The notes beneath the pieces were generated by a model, which did not search any database, was not told the DNA's origin, and worked only from the letters and a program-made list of their open reading frames with translations. The translations under genes and the position numbers were made by a program. A stretch of 64,000 bases of DNA from Terfezia claveryi (taxonomy: Eukaryota > Ascomycota > Pezizomycetes > Pezizales > Pezizaceae), in assembly GCA_015179025.1 (NCBI GenBank), contig WHUX01000007.1, positions 742,044 through 806,043 on the forward strand, in the 5' to 3' direction. Of the stretch, positions 34,742 to 47,047 are shown piece after piece. Each line of letters starts with the position of its first letter. Position 1 is the stretch's first letter.

Positions 34742-35846
34742 CTTCCCCATATAGAAGGATTTCCTATCCTTACTTCTTTCGCTCTGCCATATTGGTTTCC
34801 ATATGTCCTAAGATTTGATGCATTGTTAATATATTAGCATTAATATGAATATTCTTAGTGTTTCCTTGACTCATGATTCTATCTCATTCTTGTTGGATGA
34901 GAGCTCGAGTCTCATCTCTGGTTCGTGGTCCTTGTTTTCCTTTAGTCCTTAGACGTCTCTTGAATGTATCTTCCATACTTCCGATCGTCCAGAAGTCTTA
35001 AAGAATTTCGGTGGTGATATCCTTGGCGTTTACCCAGGAGTCATGTTTAGGTGAGTATCCAAGCCATCTGACCTTATATTGTCTTTCTCCAGTTCGAGGA
35101 GCTGTTCTGAATTCTAATATCTTTTCAACTTTATAACGATCTTCTTGAATTGGTCCTGGTTCCTGAGATTGTCTGTGAGGGAACTGGGTAGGATCGTTTT
35201 TATAGTAGGGTTTAAGTTTGCTAATATGAAAAGTATTATATATGAGGTGGAGGTCAGGTTGACTGGATAGGTCTAGGCTATAGTTATTGCGTTTCCGATT
35301 CCTGGAAATAATGGGAAATGGGCCTAGCCATTTTGGTTTGAGTTTAGGTGAGACGTTCGATAGGTTGATGTTTTCTGAGGAATGCATAACTTGTTGTCCG
35401 ACTGAAAATTTGGCTGTATTGGGTAGTCGTTTGTTCGCTTGAGATGCTTGAGTCTTCTTGGCGTCATATAGGTTTTTAGACGTTACCTCATGACGTTCAT
35501 TTGCGGGTACATATGCATTAATGGGGTATGGAAGTATCGATATGCCAAGATGTGCATTAAATCCAAATAGTGTGGAAAAGAGACTATTCTGTCTAGCGGC
35601 GTTATACCTAGAGTTAAGTTTCAACTGTATCTCTGGTAGTTTCTGTAGCCAATCAAATCCTTCAATTTTACAGGCTCTTGCTACTTGTAGAATTTCTTTG
35701 TTCACAATTTCCGATTGTCCGTCTGCACATGGATGATATGCGGTGTATGGTTCCAACTTGATTCCTTTATTCCTAGCCCAATCTTGAAAGTGCATTGACA
35801 TAAAAAGAGTGTCGTGATCAAAAACAATACAGAAAGGGTATCCCAT
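34742..35846 (-). pseudogene. G1-D integrase core end and chromodomain
   Basis: One frame of 282 residues (34998-35846) covers the integrase from MGYPFCIVFDHDTLF through HPCADGQSEIVNKE, the GPFPIISRNRKRN segment and most of the chromodomain (EFRTAPRTGERQYKVRWLGY). This is the longest uninterrupted integrase-chromodomain stretch in the window. A stop removes the last residues of the chromodomain. Confidence 0.88.
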
Positions 35847-36854
35847 AGTTGGGACTACATGAGTATCAAAGGTAGCAGTACATTGTTCTACTATGAAATT
35901 ATCTGAGACAAGAATAAGAAACTTGAATCCTGATTGTCTATCAACAATCGTCCAAAGTCATGAAATACAAACTACATAATCTTCTTCAACAGGAATATTC
36001 GGGTACAAAATTGAACACTTAGTAAACACAGGTGCTAACTTAAGAAAATCCATCGATATGTCAGTCCATAGCCTACTTGGTACATGTAATGGGGTTACGA
36101 GTCCAAGTGGTGCCTTGTTGGAATACTTTATCCATTGACAAGTATCACAACTTCTGATATAGTCCTTAGTTGGTTCTGCAAAGGACTGGCAATCATATCG
36201 GTCAGTAAGATATTTCATTGTTTTTTCAATGCCACCATGAGCGGTTGCTTCATGTACATCTTTAATAACCAATTCGAGATAGTTCTTACCTTCGATGTTA
36301 AAGGTAGAGGGCAAGACTAGTCTCCATTGTCCTTGTCGGTTCTTGACATACAAAAATCCATCTTTTATTCTATGATCCTTACGGTTCACTAAGGTATCAT
36401 AGTAGTTCTTCCAGATAGGGCATACTCTCATGCACGATTGATATGCGGCTTTTATACCTGTTCCTTGGTCAAGCCAGTGTGTGATGAAGTAGTCCTTGTC
36501 ATCTTCCCATCCGTCGCTGATATGCTTCTCTTCAATGAGCTTGTTGAGGGTCGGTTCGATCCTTGTGTTAAAGTCATTGATGGTGGGTTTCTTCTCCTTG
36601 CATGTGGAAGCATTATGTCTTGAAAACTTACAGAAATCACAACGCTGTCTGGAGGTCTTGGTGTCTTGAATGAAAGAGGGCAAATCTTCGTCAATTGCTA
36701 CTCGCTTTTTTGAACGAGTGGTGACGGCGGCGGTATTGATTGGAATCGCATTACTGCTGCTAGCGGTTGCAGCTGGTTGTTGAGGTGCATTCCATGGTTG
36801 TTGTGGGGCAACAGGAGTATTCATGATCTTCTGTTCCATTTGTCGGTTGGTCAT
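35847..36854 (-). pseudogene. G1-D integrase N-terminus and third zinc knuckle
   Basis: Frame 35958-36854 begins in the Gln/Ala-rich part of the linker, contains the knuckle CDFCKFSRHNASTC and the integrase zinc domain (DVHEATAHGGIEKT, SCDTCQWIKYS), and reaches the first catalytic Asp (TDISMDFL). A frameshift at about 35950 separates it from the rest of the core. Confidence 0.85.
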
Positions 36855-37700
36855 CTGTTCGGTAGGGTTACTGAACTGAATGCTGGGTTGGAGAGTGGGT
36901 TGTGTCGGCTTGTTGGCAATCCATCTTTTTGCCCATTTCCAATTTCCTGGATAGCTTCTTCGCGGCTGAGAGCTTGTAGAGGTGGATAAGCTGGTGTTTG
37001 TTGTACTGGTGCTAGTTCCTTTTGAGGCTCATTTGCAGACTCGGATATGAGATGCGTAATACGAGTCGTAAGGAATTCCTTCTCCTTCTTAAGAACTGAG
37101 GCTGTCAGTCACAGTTTAAACTGCCATGTCCGTGGTGGTTGCAGATTGCACATGTTTCGACGGTAAACATGTGGTTGTTCATGGCGTGGGAGCTCCATAA
37201 ACTAGACAGTAAAAATCATGGCAAAAGGACCAATGCATCCTTTTGTATTGTTGCCAATTGCTATGAGCCAGGTCGATAGCAATTTCTTTCGCTTCTTCAG
37301 GAGCGAGGGTATTTTGTTGTGCGTTTTCAGAAGATGGAGGCCTATATCTTAGTCCAAGAACTGTTAAGGGTTTGTTCTTGTTTATATTGGGTATACGATC
37401 ATACCCGCTGAAAACTTCTTCTGGTATGGTAGATAGAGTCTTATCGTCTGAGGACTCTTCTTCCTTCATCATATCATATTCACTTTCTTCATCTGGGATG
37501 CCATTCGAAATATGGACAGAAGATATAGTATCTAAGTTCTTCGGCTCTTCCACGACATTTGTTGAAGTCGCAGTCGACATGCTTGAAATTAATAGCTCTG
37601 CGAGAAACCATATTGTTCTGAGTAGAGGTTTCTGGTGAGTGGAAAGTTTTTAAAGCGTTGGTAGAGATGTTGCGGTTGTAGGTATGGTTAGGAGGATCGA
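36855..37700 (-). pseudogene. G1-D zinc-knuckle linker
   Basis: Frame 37179-37580 holds the acidic part (EEESSDDKTLS) and RYRPPSSENAQQNTLAPEEA, ending at FCHDFYCLVYG, where Pro-Val-His is changed to Leu-Val-Tyr. The next knuckle region (37100-37180) is in other frames after indels. The layout is as in G1-B. Confidence 0.72.
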
Positions 37701-38200
37701 TGCTGTTGGAAATATAATCGTCCTCGGTGGTAGGAGTGTCCAAGTATTTATGCTTTCTTGATAGAGCGTCTGCTATCAAATTTTCCTTTCCTGCGATATG
37801 CTGTATGTCTGTATCAAATTCCATTAGGTAATCTTGCCATCGCCTCAATTTTTGACTTGCAGGCATTTGAGTATGGAAGGTTACTAACGGTTTGTGGTCG
37901 GTAAGGATAGTGAACTTGTGACCTCTCAATTGTGCTTCAAAAAATTTTAATGAATCAATAATCGCTAATAATTCTTTTTGAAAGGTAGGATAATTGAGTT
38001 GTGCTGGATTAAATTTTCTAGAGTGGAAGCATGATGGTCTGATATACGTCAACGGTCCTTGACCTATCCAAGATCCTAGTCCTACATCACTAGCATCACA
38101 GACTAAATATTTGGGTTCAGTAGATTCATTATTCCAGGGTTTTAAAACATGTGGGGAATTCACGAGTTCCTTGAGTTTTTAAACGCTGCATTATGAGTAT
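37701..38200 (-). pseudogene. G1-D RNase H
   Basis: Frame 37489-38163 starts before YLVCDASDVGLGSWIGQG and includes the FQKELLAIIDSLKFFEAQLR, TILTDHKPL and GKENLIADALSR blocks, so the RNase H itself is intact as a reading frame. Its junction to RT is broken by a frameshift near 38180. Confidence 0.87.
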
Positions 38201-39250
38201 CTGTCCATTCCCATTTCTTTGTTTCTCCTTGCAGTTCTGACAGGGTGCTCGCATACGATGCCAAGTCAGGAATAAATCTGCTGAGATAATTAACGATTCC
38301 AAGAATCCTCTAAGATCCTTTTTCTTGTAGGAGTTGGAAATGTTAATATAGTAGTCCTCTTCTTCGGGTCTACATGTAATCCATCTGATGTCAAAACGTG
38401 TCCTAAGATTTCCAATCTTGGAGTAAAGAACTGGCATTTGCTTTCTTTGAGATAGAATTTCTCATCCTGTAGACGTTGAAGTACTTTCTTCAATAATTCT
38501 ACATGTTCTTCATACGTTTTAGAGAATATAATAATATCATCAATATAGATGATTAAATTTTTATAGACCATGTCCTTAAAAATTTCATGCATAACGCGAA
38601 CCATGGTAGCAGGTGCATTACGATCCCCTTGTTGCATAACTCTACTTCTGAAATATCCCATGTGACATAAAAAGGTAGAGTGTTGCTCAGATTCTTTATT
38701 GTTCCTGATATTAAAAAATCCGTCGGCTAAGTCGAGCTTAGTCCAAATGGGATTCTCCACTACTAGTTCAATTGCTTCATTAATATCTGGCAATGGGTGT
38801 GGTCCGGTTCGACGGCTAAATTGCGGTCTCGACAGTTATTGACATGTCTAGCTTCTTCCGGTTTATCTCGTTTAGGGATAGTGAACATGACTAAGCATTT
38901 GTGTCATTTTCTACTCTATATATGCGACCTGATGCTTCTTTTTGACTAATTTGTCATGGATTTGTTGTCTAAATCGATGTCCTGAGGGTGCCATTTTGGT
39001 ATCCAAGTAGCTCCTGCTTTTGGTTTGATAGAGTGATTAATTTTTCTTAGTGGAGGTAATTCCCGTGGAATTGTCTTGGGAAATAATAAGGGAAACTCCG
39101 TTACAGGGTTGAATTGTTTCTGTACCGTAGAAACAGCTGTCACGAGTTCTCTTTCTGAATCGGTTTCTTCTACGTCACTAATATTTTCCAATTATCCGGT
39201 TCACTATAATCTGTAACTGATTCACAGCTGACCTGAGTATATGCTGATCT
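38201..39250 (-). pseudogene. G1-D reverse transcriptase
   Basis: Frames 38290-38793 and 38946-39191 cover the gypsy RT. The YIDD box is at 38536-38547. Indels near 38810, 38895 and 38945 break the fingers region and another near 38300 breaks the thumb. Confidence 0.87.
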
Positions 39251-39800
39251 TATACTATTCGCTATAGTTCTAGATCCTTTCCATACACTTAGCTGGAATC
39301 GAGGAATATTTTCCGGTTGGATAGTAACTGGTTCCTGATGGGCAGGAATTATTGCTCGCACTTTGCTGAGAGCAGGTTCTCCTAGTATCATGTCCCATCC
39401 AGTCAAATGAGCTACATAGAATGTTCGTTCTTCTACATAACCTATCCAATCAAGTTTGATAGTACAAGCTTTGTCTATCATTCCTTTTGAGCCTTTAATT
39501 GCAGTACTTAATGATTTCTTCTCGATACTTCTAGTTGGTATTTTGTATAGGTGTACAAATTGAGAATTGATTAAGTCCCTCCCTTCGTTTGGAGATCAAT
39601 TAAAGCTAGTGCGGGGTGTTCGTTAGCTTTAACGAATACCTTGCTAAAATCTGGTACCTGTCTTGACAAGGGTCGTTCCTTGATTTTATCCTTGTTGTTT
39701 TTATCCTTGGTGGCTATCGGCATAGCTAAATCTTGTGCGGCTGTACGCATGGGTACCTTATTTTTCGTTTCCTACAGTCTTGTAGGAGTGTCCAGGGTTC
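39251..39800 (-). pseudogene. G1-D protease
   Basis: The C-terminal half (ERTFYVAHLTGWDMILGEPA) is in frame 39170-39481. The active-site region lies at about 39600 in another frame. The nucleocapsid knuckle lies just upstream (about 39780-39830). Confidence 0.75.
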
Positions 39801-41520
39801 CAACACCATAGACATTTCTTGTCTCTAATTAATTGCATCTTCGTCTTCTGATCCAATTTTTTTGTGATGGTGTCCCAATCTGAGTCCTTCCGATTTTCTG
39901 TATTGGGTTTGGTGTTGGGATTGCTACTAGGATTAAATCCTGTTTTTTGTCGTTGATTCTGGTCCCTGCGTGGACCGTGACTTGATTTTCATTCAGGGTG
40001 TTGTCGTCGGGATGTATTTTGTGGTGGTGGGGCAATATCCTTCTTGGAAGCTTCATATGACTCGCTTGATGCACGAGCTGATCATATGACCATTCTTCTT
40101 TAATTAAAGGAATTAATGTAGCTAATATATGGCGCAGGTGATTAAGAAACTTTCTTCTTTTTACTTCCTGCGATATTGATTGTTTGCCATCCTTGTCAAT
40201 CAATTTGATTTGCATTTCAGTAAGCCAGTTGGCAAACTGTTTGATTCCCATGTGACGTCCGTCCTTGTATGGTGTGGCTGTCTCCCATCATTTCCAAAAA
40301 ATGTCCTTACTAGTAGAGGGTATCAGAAAATCCCTTAGCACTAGTATGAAACCAAAGAATGTCACATTCTTTCCTTTTTCTCTTAGGAATTGATTATAAG
40401 TAGTAAGTGCGCTTCCTTCCATTCTGAATCCAACAATTTCCAAAGCTGAAGCGCCTTCCAAATCTATTCTTTTGAGAACAAACCAACGTTGCATTGCTGT
40501 GGCCCAAGAGTCAAAATATTGTGAGTCTTGCCATTTTTTGTCTTCTCCTCTTAATTTTTCTGGTATATCAATCTTTATTCCTTTTAAAGCATTCGTTGCT
40601 TTATGGTTACCCATTGTAACCATTCCTATTGTGATTCCCATTGCTGGTTTCAACTGATTTTCCTCGTTTGGGTTTTCTTTTAAGAGTTTGACTTGCAACT
40701 GACGATGCTTATCAGAGTCCGAGCTATCATCTCTACTATCATCGGGGTCTCGTCCTCCTCCTTATGTTTTCTGCTTCTGTTGGTCTAGTCCTGTATCTAG
40801 ATCATCATCGTCTTCTGGTAATTCTATATCTTCTGGTGGTTGGTCTTTGTAGTCTGGTTCTTTGGCTGACCCAGTCCTCCTTTCTAGTGTCTCAGGTGCT
40901 CGACCTTTGCCTTTCAATTGATCTTTTGGTGTTCTCAGGAACGCTCCTGGAAGTTCTTTGCTAGGATTGAAAAAATCCTCCATAGTATGTGCTGATTCTT
41001 CTAGATGAGTGCTGCTCATCATGAATGCCATTATTTCTTCCCAGTTATTTATTACCCAATTCGGTTTCCTAAAAGTGGTACAACAGGTTTCCTTAATTCT
41101 TTACTTAAAAATGCGTTCATTTCTAAGTCTTCTTCTTTGAATGGGTAAGGTGTTAGCCATAAGTAGTGTTTTGCTACGGCTTCCATTAAGAGTCGAGTAT
41201 CATCAGGATGATACTGTTGGGCATGTCCCATTGAGCGAGTATATTTCAAAATCTCCTCAATTGTTGGAAGATGTCTGTCCCAAAATTCTTCTGGTGTGAG
41301 AGGTAAAGCCATACTAAAATATAGTTTGGTTCTGCTCCACCTGGTTCTCCTAATTCTATATCCATGGGCATATTTATTTCCCCTTCTGTGTTAGGAACTA
41401 TAAATCTGGTCTTTCTGGGAGTTTCTTCTACTAATTTCTTAATATCTTTGGGTAACATAGTTAACCGTCTCGACCTCTTAGTCTTCTTACTAAGTTCAGA
41501 GCTATTATGTCTGATTTCGT
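39801..41520 (-). pseudogene. G1-D gag
   Basis: Five frames (41246-41536, 41052-41312, 40762-41031, 40288-40698, 39829-40251) align end to end with the single 474-residue frame of G1-A, each junction being a short indel. The single copy of the 770-bp segment confirms that the tandem copy in G1-A is derived. Confidence 0.85.
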
Positions 41521-42326
41521 CGTCTGTCCAAACCAAATGCAGCTGGTTATGTGATACGATCGTCGAGTTACTTTTCTTCTTTGGTACTTTCTGTGCTGAT
41601 GGTGTGGTGGTTGATGATCCTTATGATCTCCATTCGACTGACGGTTCTGTTGGCTCGATGGCTCACGCGGCTGGTGAGGCTGGATGTCAGGATCCTGATG
41701 TTTCTTATGGTCCTGGTTTTTCTTTGTCTACTGGTCTAGAATTAGTTCTAGTTCTTCCAGCAAGAGTGTCACTTTTTCTGATTGGTGTGTTGAGGTAGAT
41801 GTTGGGGGCGCAGAGGTATTGGTAGAGATGTCTGGGCCTAAGGAAGGTTCTGATGGAGGTAATTCTTTTCTGGAGGAAATGGCTACAGTGGAGGCAGCGA
41901 GATTTGAGCCTTGGGATTGTGACACTTGGTTGTTTAGACCAATTATTCCTGGGACCTGGGGGCCGGTTTTTCAATGGTGTACTGGATTTATAGGTACAGA
42001 TGTAATGGTGGTTGCCAGGAGTGCAAGATGAGTTGTCGATCTTATTGGGAAAAGTGTTGTGAACGAGGGTGGGATTGTTTAATGTGGATACCACTGCCCG
42101 TTAGAGCTCTGCTTAGCTTGCTTCTAAGTCTTTTGTTGATGTACTGCAGTTGAGAGTCTGATGTCTCGTTTGTTGGATTTTGTTGGCTAGCTAGTTGAAT
42201 AACGATATCGATTTTATTGTGCACTTGGGTGTCAATTGTATACACTTGTGTGAGTGTAATAAAGGTATCGAAGGTTGATCAGCCTTGGATTTAAGAGTAA
42301 AGATTAGGTAAGTAAGTTAAAAAAAA
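41521..42326 (-). other. G1-D 5' leader
   Basis: The leader holds the Ser/Thr-rich frame 41728-41925 (MSQSQGSNLAASTVAISSRK) ending at a TAG, then the Gln/His-rich frame toward gag. The same TAG is found in G1-A and G1-C. Nothing else was recognised. Confidence 0.5.
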
Positions 42327-43003
42327 TGTAATGAATAGTACTAGACAGTATTCATTCGGTACTGTTTATACAATCTATATCCGTAGGCACGACGTTTGTG
42401 TATTTCGGTTCTGCTGAGGTAAGTCCTCAGAAGAGTAGGGAGATTACTATGTGGGACGTTCCCAAAGGGAACAGTAATTAACTGGTGTAATCTATCTTAT
42501 ATGATTTGTGCTATCTAAGCTATATAACTTGATCTGATCGGAATATAGGCTTGCTTGCTCTGAGTACTTGCTTGGTTGCTTCTTGTCTTTCTGTGGATTC
42601 CAGAGGGAATCCAGTGGCCTATTTATACTCGTCTGAGATCTGATGACTAAGGAAATAAATACAATAAAGGGTGGCACACCAGAAGGTGGTACGCTATACA
42701 AAAAGGGTTATGTGGCCATAGTAATGAGTCACACGCCTTAAACAATGGTCATGTGGCCATAGTAATGAGTCACATGCCTTAAACAGAGGTCACGCAGCCA
42801 TAATGAGGGTGTCTTCATATGGCAAGTGCCATGGAACTTTCCATGGCAAATTCCGTGTGCTATGGACGCTTATAAAGCAATAGGAGGTGGTAGAAGGCTA
42901 GTCCTTCAACCGAGAGGCTTAGTTACATAACATAGTAGTAATATAGGAAATACAAAAGTATATAATCAATTATATAAGTAATGAAACAACGTTCTCCATT
43001 ACA
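42327..43003 (-). repeat. G1-D 5' LTR
   Basis: The 677-bp LTR starts TGTAATGAATAGTAC and ends CTCCATTACA, followed by the target duplication AATCT. Two 41-bp units are present. Confidence 0.93.
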
Positions 43004-43117
43004 AATCTCCGCATGATATAAGAGCCTTCCATCGTATTAGAACCTTGGATTAGTTCATTATGTTGGCTTTTAACGAGATGTCGATAATTACTCTCATAAA
43101 AGTCCTCGAATTGGGTC

Positions 43118-43253
43118 CTAATCACAGATAGTTAGCTAGTGAATTTGTTATGGGTTTTGTTACGGGTTTTGTCATGGGTTTTGTTACGGGTATTGTTATG
43201 GGGTTTATCATAGGATTTGTTACAGGTTGTCATTGGATCAACTTTTAGCTCAC
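43118..43253 (-). other. predicted transposase intron 2, holding a GTYAYGGG array
   Basis: On the minus strand a GTGAGC donor follows GATTTCTATAG, and a GATTAG acceptor precedes GACCCAATTC. Splicing keeps the frame (DFYR to TQFEDF). GCTAAC near the 3' end could be the branch site. Seven core repeats (43147-43225) lie within it. Confidence 0.7.
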
Positions 43254-44634
43254 CTATAGAAATCTGTATATGAGATAGTACTAGTTATACTAGCTTGTAT
43301 TGACAGATCCTGGATTTGTACTAAACCCCATGAATCATACATAGATAATTTTTTCAAGGGGTCTAGAATGCTCGCAATGTTGTAGATAAACCCTTGCTGT
43401 ATAGTCTCTGAATAATACTTCTGAAGAACTTTTTTGCTAGCCTTCGATGCCTGTAATAAACCAGTTATCCATGGGGTATCCGGCAACTTTCGGACCTCTC
43501 TATATTGTCGGGCAATATGCTCAAAAATGTCATTATAGATAAAATAAGCATTATGTATTGTAGCCTTCTTACTAGTAGAGATCTCATTCGTATAGTTGGT
43601 GAAGGGTTTCAGAAAAGTAATCGCTTGATCAACTTGTCGCTATTCGGCCTCCATGAGTTAGAAAGGGGAGAATTTATTGTCCTGGCTAATCCATTGTTCT
43701 ATAACTGACCTGAGTCTACGTGCTCTTACAAGCATGTCAAATGTTGAATTCTAATGTATTTTCACATCTTGGAGTAAGCCAATGGGCTGTTGTTGGCTAG
43801 TATTCTGCAGTAATTTGAATTGTACCAGGCAAGGAGGACTAGCGGTAATAGCTTTAGATATATCTCGAACCTAATATAATTAGTGAGTCCCATCTTCATA
43901 GAAGTATATAGACTTACCTTAAAAATAGCGCGGCTGAATGAACCAGGAGGGAATTGGTGCAAGATATCGACTGAAATATCTGGATTGCTTGGATTATGGT
44001 CAAAGGTCTCATTAGTAGGTAGGGACTTAAGGTTTTCCATAAATGCTTTACTAGCCAATGCCAACACATGAGCTAAACATGGTAGATGGTACTAATCAGG
44101 CTGCCATTTGGAATCAAGAGCTGTACCTTGAAGTTCCCTAGCCATAACGGAGTTAGCCTGTGCATTATCAGTAACTAGACAAAGCACTCGCTGACTTAGG
44201 TCAAATTAGCCTAGTATTTCGGCTAATTTTGCTGCTAAAAATTTCCCAGTATTAGATGCACCCCCTAATGCTTGAAACCCTATTACTTCCTGACGGAGAT
44301 TCCAATAAGAATCAAGGAAATGCACTGTCATCCCTACGAATGCTAACCTATTAGGTGAAGTCCAAGTATCTGTCACTATGTAGACTTGAATATTCTGAGG
44401 AATTATATCTTTGAGCTCTAAGATAATATTCTGAGTATAAGTATGAACTGCACGTCGGATCATAGTTGGCAATGGAACTGTGACATTTGGACGTAGAATA
44501 TTAATCAGTCTGCGAAATTGTGTATACTCGACTATTTAGAATGGTAAATTGGCACTAATTACCATTTTAACCAATTCATTCTGGAAAGCTTGGGCTAAGA
44601 ATCCGGGGATAGGATCTTTGGCAGATTCATCTTG

Positions 44635-44712
44635 CTAAAAAAAAGGTTAGTGAAATTATTATCTGGTTGCATCCTACTGACAAATATGTAAAATTATACT
44701 TTTTAAACTCAC
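44635..44712 (-). other. predicted transposase intron 1
   Basis: The 78-bp intron has donor GTGAGT after CTAACCAAG and a T-rich acceptor TTTTTTTTTAG before CAAGATGAATC. CACTAACC is a good branch-site candidate. The frame is kept across the splice. Confidence 0.75.
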
Positions 44713-45090
44713 CTTGGTTAGCATTTCATGGATAGTCTTACTTGGGCGCCTAGTTGCATTAAGACATTTAGTTGACTTTAGATGGCTGGTAAGATGGGAA
44801 GTTCCGATACCCGAGGCCCGTGGATGTTGCAAAACTGCATTGCATCCCAAACAATATACAAAGGGTTTTCCATCTTGACGATAGGCACCTTGGCTAAAGT
44901 GTTCCCATTGTTTAGCTTGACAAACGGTAGAGGTCCAATTGGGGTTAGAAAATTTATCATCCTGAGCAATAACCTGCTTATCAAGATTGCAGCGCATTTG
45001 TTGAGACCAGGATATCATTTCCCACTAAATGAGAAATTCCGTAGGTACTTCTATGTCAAACCGGTAGCCTATTCCTTTGAGTATTGGCAT

Positions 45091-45867
45091 TAATGAGAGT
45101 GGGAGGATGTTTGATGGTTGGGTCGTTAGCTCCATAGTGATATATAATAATGACAATAATTAAAGGTGTCTAATATATGAGCTGTAGAATCATTTAGAGC
45201 AACTCTCGAAGTTTATTTATATTGCCCAACTAGATAGAAGTGGAGTAAGAAATGGAATGAGACTTGTACCTATTATAGTAATTACCCGAGCCTGCTTAAA
45301 CCATAAAAGGGTTTATATCTCTTCTAGGAAGAGGTTTCTTACAGGGTAATATTATCTATAGACTTCTTCTTTATTTTGTATGTCTTGTCTTGTCATCGAA
45401 TATTAATACCAAATGAGTACAATAAAGTTACATATCTAGAAGGAGGTATCACAAGAGGAGGTTTATCATAGGAGGAGGTTTGTTATGGGAGGAGGTTTGT
45501 TACGGGAGGAAGTTCATCACAGGAGGAAGTTCGTTACAGGAGGAAGTTCGTCACGGGAGGAGGTTCATTACAGGAGGAGCTTTATCATAAGAGAAAGTTC
45601 ATTACAGGACGAAGTTTGTTATAGGAGGAGGTTGATCATTAGCTAATATTATCTAGTGGACTACCTTAGCTTCTTGCATGTCTTATCCTGTCAAGAGATA
45701 ATAATACCTAAAGAGAATAGGTATATTCTATATTATATTATATCTTATCATAAGCATTCAGCCATATATTCTCTATATGGTACATCTGAATTGAAGGTAT
45801 TGGAAGTATATAATATGTAAACCTATTCCTAAAATTATATATAGAATAATACAACTCCAGCTGCATA
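45091..45867. promoter_or_regulatory. divergent intergenic region between transposase and cargo gene 1
   Basis: The 777-bp gap lies between the minus-strand transposase and the plus-strand gene at 45868, so it should hold both promoters. AT-rich stretches with TATAT runs occur at about 45800-45850. A GTYAYGGG array occupies 45440-45632. No coding sequence was recognised. Confidence 0.45.
45440..45632. repeat. GTYAYGGG array, 18-bp units
   Basis: About ten units of GGAGGAGGTTTGTTACG-type sequence carry cores such as GTTATGGG, GTTACGGG, GTCACGGG and diverged ATCATAGG or ATCACAGG. Confidence 0.85.
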
Positions 45868-47047
45868 ATGAACGGAATTCAATACCTTGATGATTCGGTA
45901 GCACAGTCAGATACTGAGTTATCTATCAGTAATACAACAATAGACCTTAATAATAGTACTCAAGCAAGACTCGAAATCCTAGATCAATTGAATATCCACA
46001 ATCCTATTGATATTCAGCAAGCAGCCATACGTTTAGTAAATGCACATTTCGAGCAAGGCACAGAATATAGAGAGATCTCTGAGCTTCTTAGTTTAGTCTG
46101 GATTGGGTGGGATATTTTGATAGTATCTAATTTATCTGACACCCAGGAACCTCACCGATGCCACCCAATCAACTCCCATAATAACTCTCTTTGGAATAAG
46201 ACAAACTTAGATGATTACACCTTATACGATCTTTTATGGATTAGTATGTTTGGTAATTTTTTGATGAGGTATCAGAGTGAACGACCAAACACCAATATGC
46301 TTTCGATATGTTGGGGTATCTGTGACATACCAACACCATGTTCGGTATGTACTTCATAGTATAATGTTTAACAAATCTCAAGACTATCTAATCAATTCTA
46401 ACTAGGTATTAACTGCTTATCGAAGAATCCCTCAAATGGATCCCACATTAGAGGGTATTTACATCCCACATGTATGGTATCCAAATCCTCGAATACATGT
46501 CAATTGTTGTGGAGAACTTATTGAGATAGTTGGATCGCCAAGGTATAACCTATTAATCTACCTGACTAATAGACCTTGAACTAAATAATACAGACCTAGA
46601 GGTATCTGGGAACTCACTACCAATCCAAACTGGCCCTTGCACTGCATGCTACTGTATATAGATCTTACCAACCTTTCTGATTGCAGTGACTTGGAGACTG
46701 TGTCTGAATGTTTGACATGCAATAGAATTGGACATAGGATGGAAGATTGCACTAACCCTTGGCAGTATATGACATATGAAGATATTCCATCACAAAATAC
46801 TCCAAATAATACGATACACAATGACCTGAACTTTGACCAATTACTTGGAGAAGTTAGCCATCATGCAGAAGAACGATCTGGCATCAGTATGCTAGATGGA
46901 AGTACAAGTCCTTGGAATAGTACGCTTGAGGGTATACCCAATATAACTGATAGTATGCTCGAGGATATGACCGAGAGTACTCTCGAGAGTACACTCGAGG
47001 GTACGCCCGAGAGTACACTTAAGGACTGTCAATGGTATCCTTTATGA
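45868..47047 (+). CDS. cargo gene 1: intact two-intron gene, zinc-knuckle protein
   Basis: Splicing two short introns (46345-46405, GTATGT...CTAACTAG; 46543-46593, GTATAA...AATACAG) gives an uninterrupted 355-residue frame: exons of 477, 137 and 454 bp. Near residue 250 is a canonical CX2CX4HX4C knuckle (CLTCNRIGHRMEDC), a nucleic-acid-binding module. The C-terminal ~50 residues are acidic repeats of ESTLEGTP type. The N-terminal half has no family I recognise. It is the only gene in the giant hAT without stops. Start: first ATG of the frame, preceded by CTGCATA. Function unknown; an accessory or regulatory role for the transposon is a guess. Confidence 0.65.

Larger units (their letters stand above)
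34063..43003 (-). mobile_element. G1-D, full-length chromovirus inside the hAT transposase
   Basis: The 8,941-bp copy has both LTRs and is flanked by a perfect 5-bp duplication AATCT (34058-34062 and 43004-43008). It lies in reverse orientation on the plus strand, the same direction as the transposase. All domains are present in normal order: gag, protease, RT, RNase H, zinc linker, integrase, chromodomain. All have small indels or stops. LTRs have two 41-bp units each, against three in G1-A, B and C. Confidence 0.94.
43004..45090 (-). pseudogene. hAT transposase, N-terminal and catalytic parts
   Basis: In coding order (right to left): a BED-type zinc finger (44780-44950; CLGCNAVLQHP, then TSHLTSHLKSTKC), an intron (44635-44712), the first catalytic Asp region (DTWTSPNRLAFVGMTVHF, about 44365), the second (LVTDNAQANSVMAREL, about 44165), CLAHVLALASKAF, NSTFDMLVRARRLRSVIEQW, and a second intron (43118-43253) before EDFYESNYRHLVKSQHNE. 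The text continues at 34062 after the nested G1-D. Total coding length would be about 860 codons. A TAG near the start, a TAA in the second exon and a TAG near 43640 break it. Confidence 0.88.
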
